Below are positions 22,283 through 30,881 of a stretch of DNA of 64,000 nucleotides, piece after piece; the stretch's first letter is position 1; each line of letters opens with the position of its first letter. Made by a program: the position numbers and the translations under genes. The stretch covers positions 1,984,001-2,048,000 of the forward strand of contig NZ_CP038800.1 in assembly GCF_024400535.1 (NCBI RefSeq). The letters are read 5' to 3'. A model generated the notes under the pieces. The model searched no databases. It saw only the letters and a list, made by a program, of their open reading frames with translations, and had not been told where the DNA came from. This DNA is from Treponema denticola. Lineage in GTDB: Bacteria > Spirochaetota > Spirochaetia > Treponematales > Treponemataceae.

Positions 22283-24773
22283 TGTCCAAGCTTTTTGAGA
22301 ATGAAACATCCGTACCCTTATCGGTAGAGTTAGGATCGCCGGTTGAACCGTCGGCTTTAAGTTCAAAGGTCCAGATAAAGTTGTACTGGTCGGCTTTTCT
22401 GCTAGTGGGGCTTTCTACATAGCCGTAGAAACCGTCGGAGGCGATAACCATTTTTTTAGGCATAACGGCAATAAAACGGTAGGGGGCAAACTTTCCGCCC
22501 TCTTTTCTCTCAGCATCGCTTCCGGGCAAGGGATCGGGTTCCGAGGAGTGCAGACGTTTTAAAGTATCCGCGGTAAATGCGGTATCGGTTTTTCCTATCT
22601 TCCATAACTTGCCGGAAATGGATGCCTTTTGCGGCTCCCCAGCCCCATTCTCGTCATTTCTGAACTCTTTGGCGGTTACGCCGTACAAAACACCGTCCTG
22701 AATGGAGAGATCGGTAAGGTTTTCAAAAGGTGAAAATATGTCAGCGCCAGGGCTATAGCTTTTATAAGTTGTTGCAGGAACAACTTCAATAGTGCTTTCG
22801 GGTGTGCCATAACCGGTAGTATTATGTGTATATTTTTTAACCGTGATGGCATACTTTTTAGTAGTTGGGTCTTCTTCTTTAAAGGTTTCTCCCACATAGA
22901 AGCCGTTTTTATCGGCTGCAAGGGCGGTAAAGCGTGTTTTGTTATTGCCAACATCTTGAGGCCCTCCAAAAGTGCCGCTGCTGCTGCCGGCGAAACTAGT
23001 GTCTGCCACAACGGAAAAAAATGGAGCGTTCCTCTCCCATGTAAGCCGTTTGATATATGATTTATCACTGTCATCATAACTGCAATACAAGGCGTTTACC
23101 GGTTGAGCGGCCGAGTTTTTTACAGCTCCCGATATGTCAACGGCAATGGCAACCGGTTTATCTGGTAATGTAGTACTTACAGTTGCGCTGCTATCATAGC
23201 TGCCGTCATCTTTCAGCTCAAAGCGGTGTATAGAGAAGTTTCCACTGCTATATCCTACTATGTAAATGTTTCCGGCTTCGTCAAAGCAAAACACATCGGT
23301 AAAATGATTGTCACTTGATTCTGAAGCAGCAATCGAATTGCCTGTCGCGGGCACAGTATTGTATGAATCAAGCTGATAATAGTCGAAACCATGCCCAGTG
23401 CTACTCTTTGTCCAGACGATGGTCTTTGTACTTACACCTGTCCATACAGGATTTTCGCCCATCCAGGTAATCCCCGAAGGGGCATCGGTAAAGGTAAGCG
23501 TATCGTCTTCTTTTTTAAGGGCAGCGATGCGGTTTTTGTTTGCGGTAATACGGGGCTTTCCTTTTTGAAACTCAAATTTTACGCCGTCATCGGCTATGTA
23601 GAGGTTTTCTTCATCAAAGCCGATTACCTTTACGGGGCCGTAGAAGTTGCTTTCATCGGTAGGGTAAATACCGTTTTGTGCAGTATGGGAATCTGCAATG
23701 CCGATACGGACAGGATTGCTTATTGTGCCGTCAGCCGGATTATAAGAATATTTGACAATACCGCCTAAGGAAAAGTATTTCCAAGAGGTTTGATATGTAG
23801 AAAAAAGCACATAGAGGCTATTCTCTGTCATGTAGAGGTCTTTTATTTCACTGTGTTCAGTGGTGGAAGTACCCTGATTTTGCAACTCAATCTTTTGGTC
23901 ATCATTTAAAGCGTAGTCTTTAAGCTTTTCAGCTTTGTTGCCGCTTATCTTAAAGCTGCTAAGTTTCCTGTTGTTAATGTATGCAATCAATATATCATTA
24001 TATACCGCAATGTTTCCTATGTATTTACTCTCTCCAAGGGTAATTTCTTCAAAACTGCCGTCTTCCTTTATTCTGCACACATTCGGATATGGGGCACTCG
24101 AATTACTGACAAGAGCATATACCGCACCTGTTGCATGGTCGCTTGCAAGTATTCCTATACTGGTATTGTTAGGAACGGAAAAGGTTTTATCATAGCCGCC
24201 CTCGCTTGTGTAACGTTCAATATTCCACCGGTTGCCGGTGTTGTATACAAGATAGGTTCTGCCCTTATTGTCGCGGCAAAAGTTATGATAGTTAATGCGC
24301 TCTTTCTTTACTTCCTTTGAACCTATTTTCAACGTGAATGTGTAATCATTTACACTGCTTGTATAAGGCTTATTAGTACCGAACAGCAGGCTGTTTAGTG
24401 CGGCGGCGGCTTTTTTAAGCTTAACGCTGACGGGATTGGTACCGGAAGTAACTGTATGCTCAGCATAGCCCTTCCACACTGCAGAAGCGGTACTTATCGT
24501 AACTTTTATGCCGATTCTTTCGCCGACGGGAAAGGAGCCGCTCCATGTCTTTTCTTGACCGGCTGCAAAGTCTATTTTTTCTGAAACATTGGAAGAAATT
24601 ATTTCCAAGCTTATCGCAGCATCCTTTATAACGGGTAAGCCGTTTGTATCGACTGCTCTTTCATTACTTCCAAAATCAATAATTACCGTTCCGGTATTTT
24701 CGGATAATTTCATCTTACATGCCGACAGCAAAACAGCGGCTAAAGCTAAAATAAATAAGATTTTCTTTTTCAT
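22257..24773 (-). CDS. Large propeller-like lipoprotein, cassette copy 2
   Basis: 838 residues with lipobox LSAC (Cys near 19) and a GGAG ribosome site. After the Cys comes an Ig-like N-terminal domain (KMKLSENTGTVIIDFG, then VWKGYAEHTVTSGTNPVSVK). Repeated beta-rich blades follow, with IYIVGYSSGNFSIHRFELKD, FDEENLYIADDG, CFDEAGNIYIV and FYGYVES. It shares long stretches with copy 3 (for example the FYGPVKVIGFDEENLYIADD region), but internal blades differ in sequence and length, as expected of recombining or selected surface proteins. The role, for example adhesion or ligand binding, is inferred only. Confidence 0.72.
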   Translation of the reverse strand: MKKKILFILALAAVLLSACKMKLSENTGTVIIDFGSNERAVDTNGLPVIKDAAISLEIISSNVSEKIDFAAGQEKTWSGSFPVGERIGIKVTISTASAVWKGYAEHTVTSGTNPVSVKLKKAAAALNSLLFGTNKPYTSSVNDYTFTLKIGSKEVKKERINYHNFCRDNKGRTYLVYNTGNRWNIERYTSEGGYDKTFSVPNNTSIGILASDHATGAVYALVSNSSAPYPNVCRIKEDGSFEEITLGESKYIGNIAVYNDILIAYINNRKLSSFKISGNKAEKLKDYALNDDQKIELQNQGTSTTEHSEIKDLYMTENSLYVLFSTYQTSWKYFSLGGIVKYSYNPADGTISNPVRIGIADSHTAQNGIYPTDESNFYGPVKVIGFDEENLYIADDGVKFEFQKGKPRITANKNRIAALKKEDDTLTFTDAPSGITWMGENPVWTGVSTKTIVWTKSSTGHGFDYYQLDSYNTVPATGNSIAASESSDNHFTDVFCFDEAGNIYIVGYSSGNFSIHRFELKDDGSYDSSATVSTTLPDKPVAIAVDISGAVKNSAAQPVNALYCSYDDSDKSYIKRLTWERNAPFFSVVADTSFAGSSSGTFGGPQDVGNNKTRFTALAADKNGFYVGETFKEEDPTTKKYAITVKKYTHNTTGYGTPESTIEVVPATTYKSYSPGADIFSPFENLTDLSIQDGVLYGVTAKEFRNDENGAGEPQKASISGKLWKIGKTDTAFTADTLKRLHSSEPDPLPGSDAERKEGGKFAPYRFIAVMPKKMVIASDGFYGYVESPTSRKADQYNFIWTFELKADGSTGDPNSTDKGTDVSFSKSLDNDSYFAWE

Positions 24774-24825
24774 AATACTTCTCCTATCCGCGGTTTATTT
24801 CGCATTATTCATACTTCGTTCATCC

Positions 24826-24854
24826 ATTATACATCAAAAAAACTAAAATACCAA
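24826..24854 (-). promoter_or_regulatory. Cassette promoter, copy 2
   Basis: Minus strand TTGGTA (24,849-24,854), 17 bases, TATAAT (24,826-24,831). It is identical in layout to copies 1 and 3. Confidence 0.65.
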
Positions 24855-24908
24855 GCAAAATTAAGAAAAAATTGGGAAATTTCGAGTTTAGCCGCAATTT
24901 ATTTTGCA

Positions 24909-26036
24909 TCATTTATTTTTCATGCTTTTTTCCGCAGCGTTTACATACTCCTCTCCCCAGTAATCGCAGAGGATGGCGTAGGCTTCATCGCGGAGGGAGG
25001 GAATAACACGCTTTAAGTGGCGGAGGTTTTGAAGCAAGGCTATTTTACAGCGGTTTTGCAGAGCAGAAGTAAGTTTTTCGGCATTTGGGGAACTAAAAGG
25101 GTGTTTCTCAAGATAGGAAAAGATTACCGCAAAGACAGAGGCTGCCGTGCAAGCCCGTTCCCAGCGGGCGAGGTCTTTTATTTCTAGGTTGGAGCTTATG
25201 CCCGTGCCTATATGATAGTTATACACGGTGTATTCTATTCCGAAATAGGAGCGGGCATGGAGCAGGATAAAGAAGTAAATAAGAAAGTCTTCGCCCATCG
25301 TGCAAAATGTGTGAGGAATATCTGCAAAAGCAGCCTTAACCGCCTCGGTACGAAAAAGTTTTGCCCATAAAAAACTTGATAGCTCTCCTTTTAGTAAAAA
25401 AGGATTTAGAAGTTCATCTCCTTCCAAAAGCCCGGTATGAACCTTTTTTATATTTTCTTCCATTTCGGCAAGGGAGGCTTCTTTGTAAAGCGGGGCTTCC
25501 TCATCGGAAAAGTCAGTCTTGTACTCCGCCTTACCGTGGATGATATCGGCGGCATCCGCAAGGGAACCGGTACCTGAAGCAAGCAGTCCATTGTACAAAT
25601 GCAAAAGAGCATTCGGCGGAAGGGTGTCATCGGAATCCGCAAAGCAGAGGTAGGTACCGGAGGCAGCTTGTACGGCAGTGCGGCGGGCTTCAACCAGTCC
25701 AAGATTTTTAGAGTGTTCCAAAAGAATAAGGGGAACGCCTATAGCCTTGAATTTCTTTTTATAGGGTTTAAGAATTTTAGGCAGGGAGCCGCCGGCGGGG
25801 CTGCCGTCGTTTACAATAAGAATTTCGATAAGGGGGCAGCCGGCCTGATAAGAGGTTCTATCTTTTTTATTTAACCTCAGCGGACGCAAAGAGCTCAAAG
25901 TTTTTTTTGGATTAAAAATCAGGCTGTCATTCACGGAACCAAGTAATAGGCCTTGCTCTAAAACACTGTCTAGCAAGGCCGGAAGGGAGCTTTCCGTTCC
26001 GTATACCGGAACGGAAAGACTGATAAGAGGCGCCAT
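24909..26036 (-). CDS. Family 2 glycosyltransferase, cassette copy 3, with in-frame repeat insertion
   Basis: About 375 residues from the ATG at 26,036, which shares its A with the lipoprotein stop (TAATG). The GT-A motifs equal those of copy 2. Compared with copy 2, some 28 extra residues (SVNDSLIFNPKKTLSSLRPL and on) sit between LDSVLEQ and EILIVNDGSPAGG, at the first surface loop. The extra DNA contains dispersed repeat D. The frame stays open and the GT motifs remain intact, so the enzyme may still work. The sequence outside the insertion matches copy 2 closely. Confidence 0.82.
   Translation of the reverse strand: MAPLISLSVPVYGTESSLPALLDSVLEQGLLLGSVNDSLIFNPKKTLSSLRPLRLNKKDRTSYQAGCPLIEILIVNDGSPAGGSLPKILKPYKKKFKAIGVPLILLEHSKNLGLVEARRTAVQAASGTYLCFADSDDTLPPNALLHLYNGLLASGTGSLADAADIIHGKAEYKTDFSDEEAPLYKEASLAEMEENIKKVHTGLLEGDELLNPFLLKGELSSFLWAKLFRTEAVKAAFADIPHTFCTMGEDFLIYFFILLHARSYFGIEYTVYNYHIGTGISSNLEIKDLARWERACTAASVFAVIFSYLEKHPFSSPNAEKLTSALQNRCKIALLQNLRHLKRVIPSLRDEAYAILCDYWGEEYVNAAEKSMKNK
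25866..25900 (+). repeat. Dispersed repeat D, copy 3, inside the glycosyltransferase gene
   Basis: TTTATTTAACCTCAGCGGAC followed by GCAAAGAGCTC matches the element at 12,851 and 14,294. It lies within extra DNA of roughly 85-95 bases relative to copy 2 and keeps the reading frame. Confidence 0.6.
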
Positions 26037-28657
26037 TATTCCCAAGGAAAGCCGGACTGATTCTTTAATTCTTTTGAGAATGAAATATCATTTTCCTTAT
26101 CATCGGATTCAGAATCGCCGGTTGAACCGTCGGCTTTAAGCTCAAATGTCCAGATAAAGTTGTACTGCTTAATTTTTCTGCTAGGGGGAGTGGAGTTTTC
26201 TACATAGCCGTAGAAACCGTCAGAGGCGATAACCAGTTTTTTAGGCTTGACTGCAATAAACCGATAGGGGGCAAACTTCCCGCCCTCTTTTCTTTCATCA
26301 TCGCTTCCGGGCAAATGATTAGGCGCTGAGGAGTGCAGGCATTTTAAAGTATCCGTGGTAAACGCGGCATCGGTTTTGCCTATCTTCCATAGCTTGCCGG
26401 AAATGGATGCCTTTTGAGAGTGATTATCGGAATCATATTCATTTTTGAACTCTTTGGCGGTTACGCCGTACAAAATACCGTCCTGAATGAAAAGGGCATT
26501 CATGTTTTCAGAAAGTGAAAATACTGTACCGCTTGGTGTAGCACTATAGTAGACGGTTTCGGGAACAACTCCAATAGTGCTTTCGGGTGTGCCATAACCG
26601 GTAGTATTATGTGCATATTTTTTAACCCTGATGATATGCTTTTTAGTATTTGTCTCTTTTTCTTTAAAGGTTTCCCCCACATAGAAGCCGTTTTTATCGG
26701 CTGCAAGCGCGGTAAAGCGTATTTCTGCTTTAACGCTACCGGTAGTAGTATCTTGCGGCCCTTCAAGAGTACCGCCTACGGCAAAACTAGCATCATCCGC
26801 AGCAGAAGAAAATGCAGCATTCTTCGCCCATGTAAGCCGTTTGATATAGGATTGATTACCGTTATCATAACTGCAATACAAGGCATTTACCGGTTTATCT
26901 GCCGATTTTTTTACAGCTCCCGATATGTCAACGGCAATGGCAACCGGCGATTGACCGACTGAGGCTACCTGTGAAGAGGTTCTTTCAGGGACACTATCAT
27001 AGCTGCCGTTATCGTTTAGCTTAAAACGGCATATATAGGGGTTGTACACGTCCTCTTGCACTATGTAAAGGTTGCCGGCTTCGTCAAAACAAAACACATC
27101 GGTAAAGTACAGCATTTGATCTGGAGATGCTCCGCTTGAATTCAGTTTAAGAAGATTATCCGGTGAAGGAGTTCCATCAGGTTGAGTCAATTGATAATAG
27201 CTAACACCGCCCACTGCAAGGCTATATATCACGCTATTCTTTTTCCAGACAAGGGTCTTTGTACTTACACCTGCCCATACAGGATCTTCGCCCAGCCAAG
27301 TAATCCCGCTTGGGGCATCATTAAAGGTAAACACATTGGTTCCTTTATTAAGCTTTGCAATGCGGTTTTTGTTTGCGGTAATACGGGGCTTTCCTTTTTG
27401 AAACTCAAACTTTATGCCGTCATCGGCTATGTAGAGGTTTTCTTCATCAAAACCGATTACCTTTACGGGGCCGTAGAAGTTGCTTTCATCGGTAGGGTAA
27501 ATACCGTTTCCGTCAGAAGTATGCTCATTTGCAATACCGATGCGGACAGGAGTGCTTATCGAAGCGGTTGTACCGTCAGCCGAATATGAGTATTTGACAA
27601 TACCTCCTAAGGAGTAAGAGTCGCTACTGTGATTGCCAAAAGCGGAAAAAAGCAAGTACAAGGCATCTTTAGTCATGTAAAGGTCGTTTATCGTCCCATG
27701 TAACCACCCCGCCAACGCCTCTAATGTAATCTTGGTATCTTCGCGTAAATTGGGCTGAACGGAAAGCGTAATTTCGGAAACGGTATCTTCGGTTATGCGG
27801 TACATTTTTAATTCCGGACCTCCCATTCCATAGCCTGAGGCGATGAGTACATTATTATATACGGCATAGCCGGTTAGATGCCCGAGAGACGCTCCCGTCA
27901 ATTCTATAGGCGAGCCGCCGGCTTCGTTTATTCTATAAAGCTTCATATTCCCGCTGGAACCGCTGGAAATTTCTGCAGCAATGTAGACTTTACCTGTTGC
28001 ATGGTCGCTTGCGAGAATCAGCGGAGAAACGCCCATGAAACCGTCAAAGCTTTTATCGTCCTTATCACCCTCGCTTTTGTAACGTTCAATATCCCACTGG
28101 TTACCGGTGTTGTATGCAAGATAGATTCTCGCCTTATTGTCGCGGCAAAAGTTATAATACATAATGTGTTCTTTCTTTACTTCCTTTGAACCTATTTTCA
28201 GCGTCAGTGTGTATGGAGCATGGGGGCCGCCTACATGTACATCTTGTCCATGCAGCTTATCGGTACCGAAAAGCAGGTTGTGTAAGACCGCAGCGCTTTT
28301 TTTAAGTTTAACGCTGACGGGATTGGTGCCGGAAGTAACGGTGTGCTCGGCATAGCCTTTCCATTCTGCAGAAGCGGTGCTTAGACTTACCTTTATGGTA
28401 AGCTTTTCACCTATAGGAAAGGAGCCGCTCCATGTTTTTTCTTGACCGGCTGCAAATTCTTTTTTTTCTGAACCATTGGAAGAAATTATCTCCAAACTCA
28501 TTGCAGCATCTTTTATAATGGGTAAGCCGTTTGAATCGACAGCCCTTTCATTACCTCCAAAATCAATAACTACCGTTCCGGTATTTTCGGATAGTTTCAT
28601 CTTACATGCCGACAATACAGCGGCTAAAGCTAAAACAAATAAGATTTTCTTTTTCAT
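26036..28657 (-). CDS. Large propeller-like lipoprotein, cassette copy 3
   Basis: 873 residues, lipobox LSAC, with GGAGG upstream. Same domain order as copy 2: an Ig-like domain (EWKGYAEHTVTSGTNPVSVK) then many beta-blades (FDEENLYIADDG, CFDEAGNLYIV, LAADKNGFYVGETF). The last 90 residues again contain RFIAVKPKKLVIASDGFYGY. Length differences from copy 2 come from loops in the middle third. It is secreted as a lipoprotein, probably to the outer surface. The next gene is its glycosyltransferase, overlapping by one base. Confidence 0.72.
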   Translation of the reverse strand: MKKKILFVLALAAVLSACKMKLSENTGTVVIDFGGNERAVDSNGLPIIKDAAMSLEIISSNGSEKKEFAAGQEKTWSGSFPIGEKLTIKVSLSTASAEWKGYAEHTVTSGTNPVSVKLKKSAAVLHNLLFGTDKLHGQDVHVGGPHAPYTLTLKIGSKEVKKEHIMYYNFCRDNKARIYLAYNTGNQWDIERYKSEGDKDDKSFDGFMGVSPLILASDHATGKVYIAAEISSGSSGNMKLYRINEAGGSPIELTGASLGHLTGYAVYNNVLIASGYGMGGPELKMYRITEDTVSEITLSVQPNLREDTKITLEALAGWLHGTINDLYMTKDALYLLFSAFGNHSSDSYSLGGIVKYSYSADGTTASISTPVRIGIANEHTSDGNGIYPTDESNFYGPVKVIGFDEENLYIADDGIKFEFQKGKPRITANKNRIAKLNKGTNVFTFNDAPSGITWLGEDPVWAGVSTKTLVWKKNSVIYSLAVGGVSYYQLTQPDGTPSPDNLLKLNSSGASPDQMLYFTDVFCFDEAGNLYIVQEDVYNPYICRFKLNDNGSYDSVPERTSSQVASVGQSPVAIAVDISGAVKKSADKPVNALYCSYDNGNQSYIKRLTWAKNAAFSSAADDASFAVGGTLEGPQDTTTGSVKAEIRFTALAADKNGFYVGETFKEKETNTKKHIIRVKKYAHNTTGYGTPESTIGVVPETVYYSATPSGTVFSLSENMNALFIQDGILYGVTAKEFKNEYDSDNHSQKASISGKLWKIGKTDAAFTTDTLKCLHSSAPNHLPGSDDERKEGGKFAPYRFIAVKPKKLVIASDGFYGYVENSTPPSRKIKQYNFIWTFELKADGSTGDSESDDKENDISFSKELKNQSGFPWE

Positions 28658-28723
28658 AATACCCCTCCTTCCAAAGACACCATTAAAATTATTATCGGTT
28701 TATTCTGCATCATTTGTTCTTCC

Positions 28724-28752
28724 ATTATACATCAAAAAAACTAAAATACCAA
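28724..28752 (-). promoter_or_regulatory. Cassette promoter, copy 3
   Basis: Minus strand TTGGTA (28,747-28,752), 17 bases, TATAAT (28,724-28,729), within the block shared by all three cassettes. Upstream of it an AT-rich stretch is partly duplicated (TTAAGAAAAA occurs twice). Confidence 0.65.
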
Positions 28753-28827
28753 GCAAAATTAAGAAAAATTTCAATAATTTATGTTAAAAAATTAAGAAAA
28801 AATTGGGAAAATTGTAAAACTTCGAAT

Positions 28828-29107
28828 TTAACCGAATGCATAAGAGCGTAAAACAGAATTGATTTTTGTTTTATAGCCTTTACCTTGAGATTTAAACCAT
28901 TCCAATACATCAGCATCTATTTTAATACTAGTTTCACTTTTTTGATGTATTTCATACCATGGCCTGAATTTAGCAAGCTCCTCTTTAGATTGTTTGGGGC
29001 AGTCATCAGTAGGTATAGACTTTGCCTTTCGGATAGTTTTTTTTTTCTTCTTCGGTGAGCGGAGTTTTCTTTAAATCATCTAATGTCATAGTTACTATAG
29101 TATTCAT
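28828..29107 (-). pseudogene. brnA: BrnA-family antitoxin with a frameshift in an A10 tract
   Basis: An ATG at 29,107 after AGGAGG opens MNTIVTMTLDDLKKTPLTEE and then meets ten A's. In the present frame it ends after 12 more codons (KKNYPKGKVYTY). With nine A's it would continue as TIRKAKSIPTDDCPKQSKEE, then DADVLEWFKSQGKGY and INSVLRSYAFG, the complete BrnA ribbon-helix-helix end. BrnA neutralises BrnT and represses their operon. Only the last residues of BrnT remain upstream, so the toxin is absent. A sequencing difference or slippage at the tract cannot be excluded. Confidence 0.72.
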
Positions 29108-29140
29108 TTATTTCCTCCTGATTTGCTTTCCGTGCTGATC
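29076..29140 (-). pseudogene. Last codons of a BrnT toxin overlapping brnA
   Basis: In the frame overlapping the start of brnA, RKANQEEINEYYSNYDIR then a stop matches the C-terminus of BrnT (compare ARLAEQEEIDEYY at 14,062). All earlier toxin sequence has been replaced by the dihydroorotase gene end. Overlap of the toxin end with the antitoxin start is the normal brnTA layout. Confidence 0.6.
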
Positions 29141-29142
29141 AT

Positions 29143-30192
29143 CTATACAAAAAATTCAAAGGCATCGAAGGGGTAGCCGGATCTTAAACTTGGGAGGGAT
29201 GCATCGATTTCGGTGTTTGAGGGAACTTTATAAGGCAAATCAAGTTTAAAAATACGGTTTACGGCCTTACCGCAAAGTTCGTCCAGTCTTTTTTCGGAGC
29301 AGCCGGCCTTGCGCAGTTCTTTTAAAAGAATCAGAGAACCGGCAAAGCCCGGAATACCGGAAGCGCCTTTTTTCTTATCTTCATATGTGTGGGGAGCGTG
29401 GTCGCTTTCGATCCAGTCAATCCCGCCTGAAATGAGGGCATTAAAAACGGCTTCTTGCTCCTCTTTTTCACGCAAGGGAGGGTTCATTTTTACAAAGATA
29501 CCGGACTTTTTATAAGAATCAATGTTTAATAGGGCGTGATGAGCCGTAGCTCCGCACGAAATATTAATACCGCTTTTTTTTGCCTCGGCAACAAGCCTTA
29601 TTCCCTCTTTTGTGCTTATGTGACAGACATGAAGATGTCCCTTAAAACCCTCGCTTTGCATAAGCTCAATCTGATCCTTTATGGACTCCGTTTCGGCAAC
29701 AGGCGGGCGGGCAAGGCTGTGAGTGATAGGATTTTCAATATCGAAGATCGAATTATTCATAAGGTTTTCTTTTTCGCAATGAACGGCAAGAATACCCCTG
29801 TAATCGAATTTTTTAAGAGCGGCATAGACCTTCCTTTGGTCTTCTTTTTCAACTATACCCATGTTTCCGGTGGAATGACCTGCAAACATCTTAAAACCTA
29901 CTATTTTAGGAAAGTATTCTTTATAGAATAAAACCATTTTTTCTATTTGAGAAATATCTGAAGTAAGACCGCCGTAAATACCGTAAAAGGCAGAAAGGCC
30001 GGCCTGCTTTATAGATTTTTCTGCAAGGGCAAAACGCTCTAAAATAGAGTCTGCATTTGTAAGAGGAGGATTGGTATTCGGCATATCAAAAAAGGCTGTA
30101 AAACCTGCGGGGCAGGCTAAGGTCAAGGCATGGGCTATAGTTTCCTTATCGGATAAAAGGCCGTCTCTAAGATGGACATGGGAATCTATCAT
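29143..30192 (-). CDS. pyrC: Dihydroorotase
   Basis: 349 residues of the amidohydrolase superfamily: the metal-binding DSHVHLRD at residues 3-10 (H5 and H7), FFDMPNTNPP, GFKMFAGHSTGNMG with the carbamylated Lys, AVHCE, HVCHISTKEGI and ESDHAPHT. It closes carbamoyl aspartate to dihydroorotate in pyrimidine synthesis. OMP decarboxylase is nearby at 32,686. A class I type is likely from the motif spacing. An allantoinase-like activity is a less likely alternative. The window shows no other pyr genes, so the pathway may be partial here. Confidence 0.85.
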   Translation of the reverse strand: MIDSHVHLRDGLLSDKETIAHALTLACPAGFTAFFDMPNTNPPLTNADSILERFALAEKSIKQAGLSAFYGIYGGLTSDISQIEKMVLFYKEYFPKIVGFKMFAGHSTGNMGIVEKEDQRKVYAALKKFDYRGILAVHCEKENLMNNSIFDIENPITHSLARPPVAETESIKDQIELMQSEGFKGHLHVCHISTKEGIRLVAEAKKSGINISCGATAHHALLNIDSYKKSGIFVKMNPPLREKEEQEAVFNALISGGIDWIESDHAPHTYEDKKKGASGIPGFAGSLILLKELRKAGCSEKRLDELCGKAVNRIFKLDLPYKVPSNTEIDASLPSLRSGYPFDAFEFFV

Positions 30193-30215
30193 ACACTTTT
30201 ATTTAAAGCCTACAT

Positions 30216-30809
30216 TTAGAAAAATAGAACAGCCTCACCGCAACATTCATTTTTTATAATGCTTATTTCGAGTTTATTTTTTCCGTCAAATTCTATACCA
30301 TCCAGACTTATTTTTAAGGCATAGGCCCTTATAGGTTCAACCCCTTTATTAACCGTTTCACTTATAACCCTCATAGTAACAATTTCATAAAAGTCCCCGT
30401 TGACGGAAACGGTTATATCATCGGTGCCGAGCTCAGGCGCAATTACTTTTTCCTTGCCTACAAGCAGCTTTAGACTCATCGGCCTAAAATAAATCATCAT
30501 AGTCTTATCTGCATCTAGAGAAGGAAAAAATATCAAACTAAAAATTTCTATTTTACCAAGAATAGGGTTTATCTCAAGGTCATGCCTTAAATCTATATTA
30601 TAACCCCAAAAATCAAGAAATTTTTCATTAAAACCTTTTGAAGCTATAAAGAAAGGATACCTTTTAGCATCAGCTTCCAGACAAAAACAGCCGGACTCAT
30701 CAGCTTCACCGCTGATGATAACTTCAAACCTTTCCGTTAAAAGAGCAACTTTAGCATGACTGACAGGCTGTTTGTTTTTATCCCGCACAATTCCCTTTAT
30801 AACACTCAT
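30216..30809 (-). CDS. Small protein with a carboxypeptidase-regulatory (Ig-like) N-terminal domain
   Basis: 197 residues. The start GIVRDKNKQPVSHAKVALLT, followed by GEADESGCFCLEADAKRYPF, fits a CarboxypepD-regulatory/transthyretin-like beta-sandwich. The second half is beta-rich with no known motif (EPIRAYALKISLDGIEFDGK). There is no signal peptide, so it may be cytoplasmic, which is unusual for this fold. Its SD is GGGAG and a TATAAT lies upstream. Function unknown. It is separated from dihydroorotase by only 23 bases and may be cotranscribed. Confidence 0.55.
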   Translation of the reverse strand: MSVIKGIVRDKNKQPVSHAKVALLTERFEVIISGEADESGCFCLEADAKRYPFFIASKGFNEKFLDFWGYNIDLRHDLEINPILGKIEIFSLIFFPSLDADKTMMIYFRPMSLKLLVGKEKVIAPELGTDDITVSVNGDFYEIVTMRVISETVNKGVEPIRAYALKISLDGIEFDGKNKLEISIIKNECCGEAVLFF

Positions 30810-30881
30810 AAAAATAACTCCCGTACCCCAGATTATACCGTAAAAAATAGAATATTGTCAAGTAAAAAGTAAAAATTTAAA

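Noticed and set aside
18000-28800. Plus-strand open frames opposite the lipoprotein and glycosyltransferase genes
   Set aside because: They mirror the three repeated cassettes and vary only with them. No independent coding signal.
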